Shown one piece after another: positions 8,702 to 17,601 of a stretch of DNA of 64,000 nucleotides (positions are counted from its first letter, which is position 1; each line of letters opens with the position of its first letter). The stretch is from contig DATGWL010000101.1 of the NCBI GenBank assembly GCA_035299505.1, forward strand, positions 77,691 to 141,690, given 5' to 3'. A model generated the notes under the pieces. It saw only the letters and a list, made by a program, of their open reading frames with translations. It was not told where the DNA came from and did no database searches. The position numbers and the translations under genes were made by a program. The DNA comes from M3007 sp035299505. GTDB taxonomy: Bacteria > Bacteroidota > Bacteroidia > Chitinophagales > Saprospiraceae.

Positions 8702-10114
8702 ATGAATCCGGTTTACTTAGGCCAAAAGGTAGCCTGGGTAGTTCTCATCGCGTTGTTCACACCCATGCTATTCCAGGAAGGTATGTTCCTGGATGGTATT
8801 TCGTATGCTGCCATTGCCCGCAACCTGGCCAATGGGGTTGGCGATTTCTGTCACCTGCATTATACCAACACCCTTTATCCGGTATTGCGCGAACACCCGC
8901 CATTGGCCATTTGGTGCCAATCCTGGTTTTTCCGGTTGTTTGGGGATTACCTTTGGGTAGAACGGGTTTATGCCTTTTTGATGGCAGGCTTGTCTGCCTG
9001 GGGCATCTCCTTAAATTGGCGTTTACTCGCACCAGCTAACTGGCGCAAGTTGCATTGGCTTCCGGTGCTGTGCTGGTTGAGTATACCCATTGTAGTTTGG
9101 TCGTACAGGAATAACATGCTCGAAAATACCATGAGTGTCATGGTGCTGGCTGCCACCTATTGTCTGGCCAAAGCCATGCAGGAAAAAAGCTTGGGTTGGG
9201 CATTGCTGGGCAGTTTTTGGGTGCTTACAGCGGTGTTATCCAAAGGGCCGGTTGGACTTTTCCCCTTGGCTGTACCATTCATATTGGGCGTTTTTTCCGG
9301 CAAAAGGTCCATGCTTCAAGGCCTGGGGTGGTCGGTTGGCGCAGTGTTGGGGTTCTGCATGCTGGGCTTTGGCTTGTGGTGGCTGATGCCTTGTATTCAG
9401 GAGGTAATACAAGGCTATGTACAAACGCAATTGTTTCCGGCCATGGCTACAGGTAGAGAAGTGCCGGTTGTGAGTCGTCTAAACCTGATCTGGGTATTGG
9501 TCCAGCAATTATTACCCGTTTTATTGGCCGCTATATTCATAATCGGCTGGTTTCGCTGGAAAAGTGGAGCGTTGGTAAAAACGGATAATCCCTGTGCCAG
9601 TATATGGCTCGGTATGGCGGTTAGTGGTTCATTGCCCATTATGTTGTCGTTAAAACAATCTGCCCACTATCTGGCCCCATCCATGCCTTTTTATGCCATG
9701 TTCTTTGCTGCATTACTGGCGCCGGTGCTGTCTGGACATTCACCATTGTATGCCAGGCAATGGCGCATTGGAAGGATATTATTCCCCGCCTTATTGGTTT
9801 TGGCGGCTGTTTTAACCGGCCTGTCTGATCGGGATCAGAAGCTACTGGCCGATGTGCGTCAGGTAGTAGCAGTTGCGGGGCCCGGGAGTACCATTGCTGC
9901 CACAGATGCTATTGCCGGAAACTGGCTGGTAGTGGCTTATTTTTCCCGAATAGGAAATTTGAGTTTGCATGGTTCCGGACAAGAGGAGTATTACCTTTGT
10001 GGCCCGCAGGATCCGGCTCCCTTAGGCGGATATCAGGAAGTGCCAACTACCTTACAGGGCTTCCGGCTTTATCGGGTCACTGCGCCGAAAACACCGCACC
10101 ATGACGGTTTTTGA
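8702..10114 (+). CDS. GT-C membrane glycosyltransferase (ArnT/PMT-like, family 39 type)
   Basis: This 470-residue polytopic protein has about ten predicted membrane segments. The first loop carries LDGISYAAIARNLA, in the position of the acidic catalytic motif of GT39/ArnT enzymes, with DG where DE is more usual. A second family-like motif is EHPPLAIW near residue 63. Such proteins move a sugar from a polyprenyl-phosphate carrier to lipid A or a protein outside the inner membrane. The donor and acceptor cannot be read from the sequence. It is squeezed between accD (2-bp gap) and a GNAT gene (14-bp overlap). Confidence 0.8.
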   Translation: MNPVYLGQKVAWVVLIALFTPMLFQEGMFLDGISYAAIARNLANGVGDFCHLHYTNTLYPVLREHPPLAIWCQSWFFRLFGDYLWVERVYAFLMAGLSAWGISLNWRLLAPANWRKLHWLPVLCWLSIPIVVWSYRNNMLENTMSVMVLAATYCLAKAMQEKSLGWALLGSFWVLTAVLSKGPVGLFPLAVPFILGVFSGKRSMLQGLGWSVGAVLGFCMLGFGLWWLMPCIQEVIQGYVQTQLFPAMATGREVPVVSRLNLIWVLVQQLLPVLLAAIFIIGWFRWKSGALVKTDNPCASIWLGMAVSGSLPIMLSLKQSAHYLAPSMPFYAMFFAALLAPVLSGHSPLYARQWRIGRILFPALLVLAAVLTGLSDRDQKLLADVRQVVAVAGPGSTIAATDAIAGNWLVVAYFSRIGNLSLHGSGQEEYYLCGPQDPAPLGGYQEVPTTLQGFRLYRVTAPKTPHHDGF

Positions 10115-10613
10115 AACGCCCAGATTATTGCTTCGGAGGCCGGAGTCGGCTGATTTTCAATGGTTTTTTGCTGCCATGAGCGATCCGGAGGTCATGCGAT
10201 ATATACGTACGCCCTTGACCGAGGAGCAGGCTGTGCGGGAAAGGATAGCATCCTGGGAGGTTTACAGGGAGCAGTTTCCAGACCTGGGTGTGTTTGTGGC
10301 AGTACAAAAATCAGATGGCGCTTTTGCCGGATATTGTGTGGCCCGGCACGTCAATTTTGATACAGAATCCACCGAAATTGAAATCGGATACACTTTTTTG
10401 AAACCTTATTGGGGCATAGGATTTGCCAGTGAATTGGTGCCGGTTTTGTGTCAATATGCGTTTGCACACAGTGGCGCGTCCTACCTGGTTGCTTTTACGG
10501 ATCCGGAAAACCAGGCGTCTCAACGGGTACTGCTCAAAAATGGGTTTGAACTATTCGGCCAAAGGAAAGTTTACGAAGGTATCAGTAATGAATACCGATT
10601 GCATGCGCAATAA
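10101..10613 (+). CDS. GNAT N-acetyltransferase (RimJ/RimL-like)
   Basis: The 170-residue protein has the layout of the RimJ/RimL branch of the GNAT fold: an N-terminal FETPRLLLRRPESADF strand, then IEIGYTFLKPYWGIGFASE for the acetyl-CoA loop, then DPENQASQRVLLKNGF. It transfers an acetyl group to an amine, but the target is unknown. The ATG at 10101 overlaps the end of the glycosyltransferase by 14 bp, which suggests translational coupling. The truncated mfd starts 33 bp downstream. Confidence 0.88.
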   Translation: MTVFETPRLLLRRPESADFQWFFAAMSDPEVMRYIRTPLTEEQAVRERIASWEVYREQFPDLGVFVAVQKSDGAFAGYCVARHVNFDTESTEIEIGYTFLKPYWGIGFASELVPVLCQYAFAHSGASYLVAFTDPENQASQRVLLKNGFELFGQRKVYEGISNEYRLHAQ

Positions 10614-10646
10614 TCCAACCACGTTTATTCATCCAGTTCCATCAAC

Positions 10647-11615
10647 ATGAGCAACCTTTCTCACCTGCTGGCCGCGTACCGGAAACACCCCTCGGTGCAG
10701 CAGTTAACCCAGTTGCTCAAACAGCAAGGGAAGAATACCCGCTTGCAACTCAAAGGTTTATCCGGAGCGCAGGAGTCTTTTATCATTGCCGGGGCTGTTT
10801 CCGGCATGGAAAATATCCGATGCCATTTGCTGTTGGCGAATGCCAAGGAAGAAGCCGCTTACCGGCTCAACGATCTGGAAGGGTTGTTGCAGGGTGAGTT
10901 GGTAAGTTTTTTCCCGGATTCTTTTAAACGTCCGGCTTATTTCGACGACCTGAACCCAACCCAGATGTTGCAGCGCTCGGAACTGGTGAGCAAAATAACC
11001 GGCTCTGCGCCCGTAGGTAAAACAGTTATTGTAACCTATCCGGAAGCACTGTTTGAAAAGGTGGTTAAGCCGGAAGTATTGAACAAAAGCCGAATTGAAG
11101 TCAATAAAGGAGAAAAACTGGATGCAGATTTTGTCATCCAGGTCCTGGTAGATTACGGCTTTGAACGCGCCGATTTTGTGTTTGAACCCGGACAATTCTC
11201 CATACGTGGCGGTATCATTGACTTGTTTTCCTTTGGTAACGAGTTTCCATACCGGATAGAATTGTTCGACGATGAGGTGGAAACCATCCGAACCTTTGAT
11301 CCCACCACCCAGCTGTCGCAAAAAAACCTCTCTTCTCTCAGCATCGTACCCAATCTGAGCACCCGTTTCCGCCGTGACGAAAAGGTGTCACTGTTTCAGA
11401 TTCTTCCTCCTGAAACAGTGCTTTGGATCAAGGATTACCAGTTTTTCCTGGACCGGCTGCAATATTGTTTTGAACGCGCCGAGCAGTTTGCCGGCAAACT
11501 AACAGCCCTGGAAGCTTCAGAGCTTCGGGAAATATTCCGGGATCGGGCTTTTCTGTATCCTGGTGAGGTAGCAGAAGATGTGGCAGATTATGCGCAGGTA
11601 TTTCTGGATAAATGA
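10647..11615 (+). pseudogene. mfd: mfd fragment: N-terminal UvrB-like region only
   Basis: The 322 residues match the N-terminal third of the transcription-repair coupling factor: the UvrB-homologous region including FEPGQFSIRGGIIDLFSFG and FPYRIELFDDEVE. Full-length Mfd is about 1100 residues and continues with an RNA polymerase interaction domain and a helicase motor. Here the frame ends cleanly in FLDK-stop. No continuation was found in any frame, because the minus-strand T9SS gene begins to be read 1 bp later. The fragment could not translocate on DNA. It may be a deletion remnant, a rearrangement breakpoint, an assembly join, or a retained UvrA-binding fragment. Start and frame are otherwise intact. 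Confidence 0.85.
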
Positions 11616-11616
11616 T

Positions 11617-12657
11617 TTACCGGACGATCAGTTTTTGCATGCCCAGTTCCTTCGCCGTACGTAGCTGACACCAGTACATACCGGCAGGAAATTGCGTGGT
11701 TTCCAGGTAGTATTGACCTTCCGTTCGGGCGCTAAACGACTTTTCCCACACAATTCGGCCATTCACATCCCAAATGGTGCAAGTGGCGGGGGCGTTTTCC
11801 TGAGATTTCCAGTGGATGAAACAAAATTCATCCGCCGGATTGGGCATCACCTGAAAATGCTCCAGTTGGCTTACAGGATGCAGGGTGCCTGACGACAGTT
11901 GGTTGGATACCAGAATGTCGTCTATCTGGAGCTGAAAATCATCGTATGAATCATGCAAAAAAGCCAGATAAATAGTTTGCCCGGCGTATTCCGACAAGCT
12001 GATGCAGTGAGGCTCCATTTTACCATGGTAAAATGCGTTTGGGCCTTCAAAGTCCACAAAAAAGTACTCATCATCGGTGTAGCCGTTGGCATGAATATAT
12101 CCGCTTGAGAAGATATAATCATTCAAATCAAGCGAACCAACCACCAATCTGTCTACCGTTTGAGCGGCTTTGAAGAGCGTATCGGTAAAGCTGGCTGGCA
12201 TATTGCCTTCAGTGGAGGCCAGCACCTTATAGCCATCCATGAAATCCGGGCCGTAATAGCTTAGAGAGCGCCAGCACAGCCAATAGGATTCATCCGGGAT
12301 GAGAATGGGCGCAGTAATCAGCCAGTTGCGGTTTTGCGGATTGCCTGAATCCAGAAAGGAACAACTGGTGAAAGCGTCGTTATTAGCCTGATTGGGATTG
12401 ATGAAGCCCAGATCGCTCTCCCAATACCAGCCTTTGGGCGTCAGGCCGTTATTGACGCAGAGTCCTTTTTTGTTGTCCTGATCATAGTTTACCCAATGAA
12501 TATCCGAACCTGTTGGTTGGAGGAGCATGGTATCTGCTGGGTCCAGCAAACCTTCAAAGCTGTGTTGCAGTAGGGTGTCCGGACTATTTTCCGGCGATTG
12601 CCCCCAGGCACTGAGGGGAGAAATCAGTAGAATCAGGTAAAGTAGTTGTGTTTTCAT
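11617..12657 (-). CDS. T9SS-exported choice-of-anchor J (cleaved-adhesin-like) protein
   Basis: This 346-residue protein has a signal peptide ending near residue 20 (LSAWGQ). The middle part follows the jelly-roll choice-of-anchor J pattern (HSFEGLLDP, NRNWLITAPILIP, YLAFLHDS, LQIDDILV). The last 80 residues (FQVMPNPADEF to QKLIVR) form a type A T9SS sorting domain. It is expected on the cell surface or released, and may bind carbohydrate or protein. The stop is 1 bp from the stop of the mfd fragment, which is convergent. The domain assignment is solid; the ligand is unknown. Confidence 0.85.
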   Translation of the reverse strand: MKTQLLYLILLISPLSAWGQSPENSPDTLLQHSFEGLLDPADTMLLQPTGSDIHWVNYDQDNKKGLCVNNGLTPKGWYWESDLGFINPNQANNDAFTSCSFLDSGNPQNRNWLITAPILIPDESYWLCWRSLSYYGPDFMDGYKVLASTEGNMPASFTDTLFKAAQTVDRLVVGSLDLNDYIFSSGYIHANGYTDDEYFFVDFEGPNAFYHGKMEPHCISLSEYAGQTIYLAFLHDSYDDFQLQIDDILVSNQLSSGTLHPVSQLEHFQVMPNPADEFCFIHWKSQENAPATCTIWDVNGRIVWEKSFSARTEGQYYLETTQFPAGMYWCQLRTAKELGMQKLIVR

Positions 12658-12704
12658 GGCAGTAATTATTTTAGTATGAATGAGCTGCCCGTTTCCCTAA
12701 ACCA

Positions 12705-13670
12705 TCATTTCTGAGCCAGCTCTTTTTCCAGTAAATCCCTGTTGACGGGCACCACTCCGGGCGATTCACAAACTTGCCCTCCAGCCAGGTTAGATAACCG
12801 GGCTACAAGGGCAGCCTCCATTCCTGCAGCCAATGCCATTGCCGCAATACTGATTACGGTATCACCTGCTCCACTTACATCGGAAATATTGCGGGCAACG
12901 GTTGGGTAAAGTTGTCCTCCATTTCCGTCGTCCAAAAATATGCCTTTTTCCGATAAAGTCAACATGGTATATCGGTTTTGCAGCTTTTCTGTTAAAAAAT
13001 CAGCCGCTTTCTGCAAGGAATCCAGGGTTGGAGTGATGGGAAACGGCGCGCTCTCCCGAACCTCCTTCAAATTGGGCTTGAAAAGATCTGCACCCTGGTA
13101 GGCAAAGAAATTCGTCTTTTTAGGGTCTACTGCTATAAAAACGCCTCTTTTTTTTGCCTCCTGGATCAACCTTCGGATCAAGCGTTCAGGGAGCATTCCT
13201 TTGTTGTAATCCTGCAGGATCAGAACCCTGATCGGATCATGGTCCATGATAGTGATCGCTCTTTGGAGAATGATGGCCTCTTCTGCAGCACTCAAATCGT
13301 GGGTGTCTTCCTGGTCAATACGAAGCATTTGCTGGTGATTGCCCAGTATTCTGGTTTTTACCGTTGTACAGCGTTCGGATGAGGTTCTGATACCCAGTGG
13401 GGAAAGTTTTTCTGCGGAAAGCAGCTCCAGAAACCGTTGGCCATCCTGATCTTCTCCAATCATACTGCACAAAAACGGCACACCACCCAGCGCTTTTACA
13501 TTAAGGGCCACATTGGCTGCACCACCTAAGCGGTCTTCTACCGATTTTTGTAAAACAACCGGAACCGGCGCTTCCGGCGAAATGCGACTGACTGAGCCAA
13601 CCAAATACCGGTCTATCATTACATCGCCCACTATGAGCACACATAAGCCGTCGAGAACGTCAAGCATCAT
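12705..13670 (-). CDS. hldA: D-glycero-beta-D-manno-heptose-7-phosphate kinase (RfaE1/HldA type)
   Basis: This 321-residue PfkB-family kinase lacks the adenylyltransferase half found in bifunctional HldE, so it is a stand-alone HldA/RfaE1-like enzyme. It has the N-terminal GDVMIDRYLVGSVSRISPEA segment, the glycine-rich GGAANVALN and the catalytic GAGDT loop (DVSGAGDTVIS). The predicted step is phosphorylation of heptose-7-phosphate at C1, on the route to ADP-heptose for lipopolysaccharide cores. The matching phosphatase GmhB lies at 17064. It follows the MBL hydrolase with an 11-bp gap on the same strand. Another carbohydrate-kinase substrate is possible but less likely. Confidence 0.87.
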   Translation of the reverse strand: MMLDVLDGLCVLIVGDVMIDRYLVGSVSRISPEAPVPVVLQKSVEDRLGGAANVALNVKALGGVPFLCSMIGEDQDGQRFLELLSAEKLSPLGIRTSSERCTTVKTRILGNHQQMLRIDQEDTHDLSAAEEAIILQRAITIMDHDPIRVLILQDYNKGMLPERLIRRLIQEAKKRGVFIAVDPKKTNFFAYQGADLFKPNLKEVRESAPFPITPTLDSLQKAADFLTEKLQNRYTMLTLSEKGIFLDDGNGGQLYPTVARNISDVSGAGDTVISIAAMALAAGMEAALVARLSNLAGGQVCESPGVVPVNRDLLEKELAQK

Positions 13671-13681
13671 ATTTAAGGAGC

Positions 13682-14599
13682 TTATTTAGGGGATGGATTC
13701 AACTTTTTCTTCCAATATCTGAGCAGTCCGGCTACCGACATAAAAGCAGGGTTAGCGGCTTCATAACGAGGTAAATCTTCCTGCGCTACTCCAGCCTGCA
13801 GCAACTCCTGTTGAACAAATGCCTGAAATGCCGGTACCAGTAATTCGGGTGCGGCATTATTTTCGGCATGCGGGCGCATCCATTCGGCCCAGGCAAGCAA
13901 ACGTTTCTCCAGGGCGTCCAGGTGAGCGTTTTTATCCAAAACTTCTCCGTAATGCGTTAACAGGAGTCGTGAGGTGGGCAATTCCCGGAGCAAACGGATG
14001 GACTCCTGCCAATCTTCCACATGAATATCGGGAGGCGGGCATGGAGGCATAACTGGCCCATCGCCCATACGTACGCCGCCTACATCGCCAGTGAAAATCA
14101 CAGCCTGGGAGCCATCCGGTGCAGATACTTCCCAGGCAATATGGTGAACTGCGTGCCCGGGGGTATACCATGCCTTAAATTGCAAACCAATGGCCGGGAT
14201 CATTTCGCCATGTTCAGGCGCATACAGTTGTTTTTCCTCAATTGGTCGCATCTCTCCCCATAGCCGATCCATATCGGCGCCATAAATCATTCTGGCAGAA
14301 TTGTACAGTTTTTCCGGTTGGGCCATATGTGGCAGACCCTTTGGGTGCACGTAAATACGAGCGCCCTGGTGGGCAAAAGCCCAGGCTGCGCCGGCATGAT
14401 CAAAATGGATATGCGACAGAAAAATGTGTTGAAAATCGGCCGTTTTCCAGCCTTTTTCTGATAAAACAGTGTCCAGATGGGGCAGGGTAGAAGCAGGGCC
14501 ACATTCTACCAGCGCCAGGCCCTGTTCACTTTCCACCACAAACACGGCAATGGAGCGGGCAACCCCCTGAAAATCAAGATCAAGTGTATGCACTTTCAT
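13682..14599 (-). CDS. MBL-fold metallo-hydrolase
   Basis: The 305-residue protein is a metallo-beta-lactamase superfamily hydrolase with SHIHFDHAG (His63, His65, Asp67, His68), a TPGHAVHH metal ligand region, an IFTGDVG ligand and a C-terminal LTHYG. There is no signal peptide, so it should be cytoplasmic. I used the ATG at 14599 (MKVHTLDLD), because the longer frame runs back through promoter-like sequence (minus-strand TACCTTTA just upstream). The substrate is unknown; relatives include thioesterases and glyoxalase II-like enzymes. hldA lies directly downstream. Confidence 0.85.
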   Translation of the reverse strand: MKVHTLDLDFQGVARSIAVFVVESEQGLALVECGPASTLPHLDTVLSEKGWKTADFQHIFLSHIHFDHAGAAWAFAHQGARIYVHPKGLPHMAQPEKLYNSARMIYGADMDRLWGEMRPIEEKQLYAPEHGEMIPAIGLQFKAWYTPGHAVHHIAWEVSAPDGSQAVIFTGDVGGVRMGDGPVMPPCPPPDIHVEDWQESIRLLRELPTSRLLLTHYGEVLDKNAHLDALEKRLLAWAEWMRPHAENNAAPELLVPAFQAFVQQELLQAGVAQEDLPRYEAANPAFMSVAGLLRYWKKKLNPSPK

Positions 14600-14749
14600 G
14601 CGGTAAAGGTAAGCGCAAGCAAGGAATTTCCGGACTGAAACCAGACACTGAGGGATTTTGCTATTTTGTATAGCCAAGTACCTTGTTTATCGAAAATAGA
14701 AAATGGAATTCGTCGTTATGCCATTGATTTGTTGCGCAAACTTTCAGCT

Positions 14750-15853
14750 ATGAAAAACATACAAGACTTCTTTCTCTTTTGTTCCGGCGTTGAACATTCG
14801 GTGCTGGAAAAATGCCCCACCGACCGGAATAAGTATGCCGGCATAGGCGCCACCGTGTTTTTTACAGGTGTTTTGGCGTTTTGCTCTTCCTCTTATGCCT
14901 TGTACACGGTTTTCGATTCTTATGCCATGGCCATGGCATTTGGGTTGGTTTGGGGCTTGATGATTTTCAACCTGGACCGTTACATTGTGATGAGTATGAA
15001 AAGCAACGGTCAGTGGTGGCGTGATTTTATGGTCGCTTTTCCCCGGATGCTCATGGCCGTATTGTTGGCTATGGTGATTTCCAAACCATTGGAACTGAAA
15101 ATCTTTGAAAAAGAGATTCGTGCAGAAATGCTGCAGATGGAGCAAGAGGTGTTTAAGCAGCAGGAAGACCGGGTAAAGGAAAGGTACACCGGGCAGATTG
15201 ATCAGTTGCGGGCGCAGGCTTTGCAAATCAAAATGGATATTCTGGCTAAAACGGCCTACCGGGATTCCCTGGCCAAGGCAGCTGTTCAGGAAGCGGATGG
15301 GACTGGAGGCTCCAGAAAGAAAAATCTAGGCCCAATTTACCGGGCTAAAAAAGAGGCGGCAGACCAGGCACAAGTAGAGCTTGCTGCTTTTGTGGCTGAA
15401 AATCAACCACTTGCCAGAGAAAAAGAGTTAGCCGCCCAGCAATTGGAAACCTCAGCCCAGCAAGATATTGCCCAATTAGACCGCGGCAAATACGATGGTT
15501 TTGCTGCACGTGTAGATGCCCTGTCCAGACTTTCAGGAAAAAGTCTGGCAATCTGGTGGGCCAGTCTGTTCATCACCCTGCTTTTTATCGCGGTAGAAAC
15601 AGCACCTATCCTGGTGAAACTGATCTCTTACCGAAGCCCTTATGATTTTGTCCTGCATCAGCAGGAGCATGTATATCAAATGGCTAATCTGGAACAAACC
15701 ACGCTCTTGTCTAATCAGGTAAACAACAAAGTAAAAGTAGACTCCGAAGTTGGGCTTCATCAGGCCAATGCTACCATACAACAGGAAAAAGCCATTATTG
15801 ACCAAAAGCTCAAAGAAACCCTTGACGGCTTGAAAGGCTTCAAATGGGGGTAA
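14750..15853 (+). CDS. DUF4407 membrane protein
   Basis: This 367-residue protein matches DUF4407, a family of uncharacterised inner-membrane proteins. It has paired hydrophobic segments in the first 115 residues (around AGIGATVFFTGVLAF and AFGLVWGLMIFNLDRYIV), a long charged, probably coiled-coil stretch (about residues 120-260), a further membrane segment near IWWASLFITLLFIAVETAP, and a charged tail. The ATG at 14750 (MKNIQDFFLF) was chosen over upstream alternatives because it begins at the conserved region. The gene is convergent with gldN across a compound palindrome, and the stop TAA abuts that element. Confidence 0.85.
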   Translation: MKNIQDFFLFCSGVEHSVLEKCPTDRNKYAGIGATVFFTGVLAFCSSSYALYTVFDSYAMAMAFGLVWGLMIFNLDRYIVMSMKSNGQWWRDFMVAFPRMLMAVLLAMVISKPLELKIFEKEIRAEMLQMEQEVFKQQEDRVKERYTGQIDQLRAQALQIKMDILAKTAYRDSLAKAAVQEADGTGGSRKKNLGPIYRAKKEAADQAQVELAAFVAENQPLAREKELAAQQLETSAQQDIAQLDRGKYDGFAARVDALSRLSGKSLAIWWASLFITLLFIAVETAPILVKLISYRSPYDFVLHQQEHVYQMANLEQTTLLSNQVNNKVKVDSEVGLHQANATIQQEKAIIDQKLKETLDGLKGFKWG

Positions 15854-16008
15854 AGGCGCGAAGCGGAAACACAAAGGCGCAAAGACACGAAGACGCTAAG
15901 GATGGCCTGCGGCCACCCTTAGGTAAATTGTAAACAAAAATGAAGGTTATTGGGGTGCAGCCCCAATAACCTTTGTGCCTTTGCGCCTTCGTGTTTCCGC
16001 TTTGAGCC
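15854..16008. repeat. Compound palindrome between the convergent stops of DUF4407 and gldN
   Basis: An outer stem pairs 15861-15884 with 15979-16002 (24 bp, one mismatch; it begins AAGCGGAAACAC). Inside it sit two further hairpins: CTAAGGATGGCC (15896-15907) with GGCCACCCTTAG (15911-15922), one mismatch, and AAGGTTATTGGGG (15943-15955) with CCCCAATAACCTT (15961-15973), perfect. Folded, this makes a three-way junction filling the whole interval between the two stop codons. It probably ends transcription from both sides. A REP-like mobile repeat is an alternative. Confidence 0.88.
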
Positions 16009-16875
16009 TTAATAACTCCACATATCGTGTTCCCGGGAGAATAGCTCATTTTTAATCTTGTCTGATTCCATCAACAGATCAAGTCCCGTGTAAAGATCCT
16101 GGAGTCGAAGATCCTGCACATTATTCTCCTTCATGATATAAGACGCAAAATATCTCTTTTCAAAGATGTCTTCCCAGGTAGTGGTTGCCGACCAGTTTTC
16201 ACCATGGGTGATGGCTTTATGTTGTGCCAGGTAATCACGTGCGGCAGGGTAATATATCCAAAATAATGGCATTTCATACCGGAAATTGCCTTCTTCATCA
16301 CGCACGTCGATTATTGGAGCGATACCTAAAATCCGGCATCGGAGTGTGCTGGTTTTGGTATCAAAAAACCAGGATTCCTTTACACGGAAGCGTTTGACAT
16401 CTTCCCAATTGGTTTCGTTTTCCACAATCTTCAATTTCTCCTCAGTGAATTCAGTGTCGTCATAAACCCAAATGGTGTCTCTTTTTACCAGTAAATCACG
16501 AACATCGGCTGTGGTCAGTCGCTTGGTAAATTTATCATCCTGTGTACTGTAGGCGGGCAGTTTGCCGGATGACACAGCTTCTGCCAGGATAGAAAACAGC
16601 GGAGATTCCGGGGCCGCAAAGGGCAGGTTCATTTTTTCACGCACATCAATTACGCGCCAGATGCGTTTTTCCCAAAGTATATCAGCTTCGCGGATGGGCT
16701 GATAGGCCAGGGTTTTACGATCACGAACCACTTCGCGTTCCGTGATATCGTCCAGCGGAGGAGCCACCTCAATGGGTTCGGGGTCTTGAGCAAAGGTGAG
16801 CGGGAGTGAGAAGAGCATAGCTCCGCCCAGGCAACCCAATACACGGGCTGCCCGATTGAACAACAGATTTGTCAT
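16009..16875 (-). CDS. gldN: GldN/PorN, type IX secretion and gliding motility protein
   Basis: This 288-residue protein has a signal peptide (LFSLPLTFAQ) and the GldN core: DILWEKRIWRVIDVREKMN, then KLPAYSTQDDKFTKR, then FRVKESWFFD and MPLFWIYYPAARDYLA. GldN/PorN joins GldK in the periplasmic ring of the T9SS core complex. The gene normally sits in a gldKLMN operon, but none of gldK, gldL or gldM is visible within the surrounding sequence, so here it is an orphan copy. The next gene on the same strand upstream is gmhB. The T9SS client proteins in this window would depend on it or on a paralog. Confidence 0.9.
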   Translation of the reverse strand: MTNLLFNRAARVLGCLGGAMLFSLPLTFAQDPEPIEVAPPLDDITEREVVRDRKTLAYQPIREADILWEKRIWRVIDVREKMNLPFAAPESPLFSILAEAVSSGKLPAYSTQDDKFTKRLTTADVRDLLVKRDTIWVYDDTEFTEEKLKIVENETNWEDVKRFRVKESWFFDTKTSTLRCRILGIAPIIDVRDEEGNFRYEMPLFWIYYPAARDYLAQHKAITHGENWSATTTWEDIFEKRYFASYIMKENNVQDLRLQDLYTGLDLLMESDKIKNELFSREHDMWSY

Positions 16876-16918
16876 GTCGGGAAAATGTTTAGTAATGAAA
16901 AATGGATGAAGCCCGTAA

Positions 16919-16934
16919 CGCTGTGCGCACAGCG
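16919..16934. repeat. Perfect 16-bp palindrome upstream of gldN
   Basis: CGCTGTGCGCACAGCG is fully self-complementary and lies 44 bp upstream of the gldN start. It could be an operator for a dimeric regulator or simply a short hairpin. No regulator gene is adjacent. Confidence 0.6.
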
Positions 16935-17000
16935 CCGGGTAAAACGATGTTGAAAATACGTTTAACTGAAATTGTAATCGGTGGGAAACGTGGTCAGTAC

Positions 17001-17030
17001 TTAAATGACCTCAATGACTACTAAATGTCC
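17001..17030 (-). repeat. Three degenerate 10-bp units (GTCATTT family)
   Basis: TTAAATGACC, TCAATGACTA and CTAAATGTCC resemble the 10-bp units of the arrays at 5601-6000. On the minus strand they read as GTCATTT-like and lie about 34 bp after the gmhB stop, so they follow a stop codon in the same sense as the larger arrays. Confidence 0.55.
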
Positions 17031-17063
17031 TTTTGTCGTAGAATATTTCTGTTGTTAAAAATT

Positions 17064-17597
17064 TTAACAAGTTATCCACCTGGCAAATTCCAGCAGGGAA
17101 TCAAACTGATAATCTATTTTTTGTTGGGGAAGCTTGTGTACTTCCTCCATTTTGCCCCTGATTAACACCGATTTGATACCAAGTGTCTCCGCAAATTGCA
17201 TATCGGAAATGGAATCGCCAACCATCCAGGCGTGCTCAAAATCTATTTCAGGATAATCAGCCAGGGCTTTCCAGGCCATGCCCGTGGCCGGTTTCCGGCA
17301 GGTGCAACCTAATTCCGACCGGTGCGGACAGTAATACACCCGGTCAATGCGTCCGCCGGCCGCTTCCACGATATCCAGCATTTTCCGGTGAACGGCATAT
17401 AATTCCATATCTGTCATCAGACCTTTTCCGATGCCTGCCTGATTGGTTACCACAAAAATCCGGTCGAATTTACTGGTGAGCAAACGCAGGGCTTCTCCCA
17501 AGCCTTCCATAGGCTGGAAGGCTTCGGGTGTTTTGACATAATCACCTGGTATGCGGTGGTTTATCACCCCGTCGCGGTCGAGAAAAAGGGTTTCCAT
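17064..17597 (-). CDS. gmhB: D-glycero-beta-D-manno-heptose-1,7-bisphosphate 7-phosphatase (HAD family)
   Basis: The 177-residue HAD-IIIA phosphatase has the nucleophile motif FLDRDG (Asp7, Asp9), VVTNQAGIGKG as motif II, and GDSISDM as motif IV. A zinc-binding loop with Cys90, His92, Cys98 and Cys100 is typical of GmhB and histidinol-phosphatase relatives. It would remove the C7 phosphate in ADP-heptose synthesis, after the kinase encoded at 12705. The ATG at 17597 begins 4 bp after the mrp stop; an in-frame TTG at 17609 overlapping mrp is less likely. The heptose role is supported by the presence of hldA. Confidence 0.87.
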   Translation of the reverse strand: METLFLDRDGVINHRIPGDYVKTPEAFQPMEGLGEALRLLTSKFDRIFVVTNQAGIGKGLMTDMELYAVHRKMLDIVEAAGGRIDRVYYCPHRSELGCTCRKPATGMAWKALADYPEIDFEHAWMVGDSISDMQFAETLGIKSVLIRGKMEEVHKLPQQKIDYQFDSLLEFARWITC

Positions 17598-17601
17598 GAA
17601 A

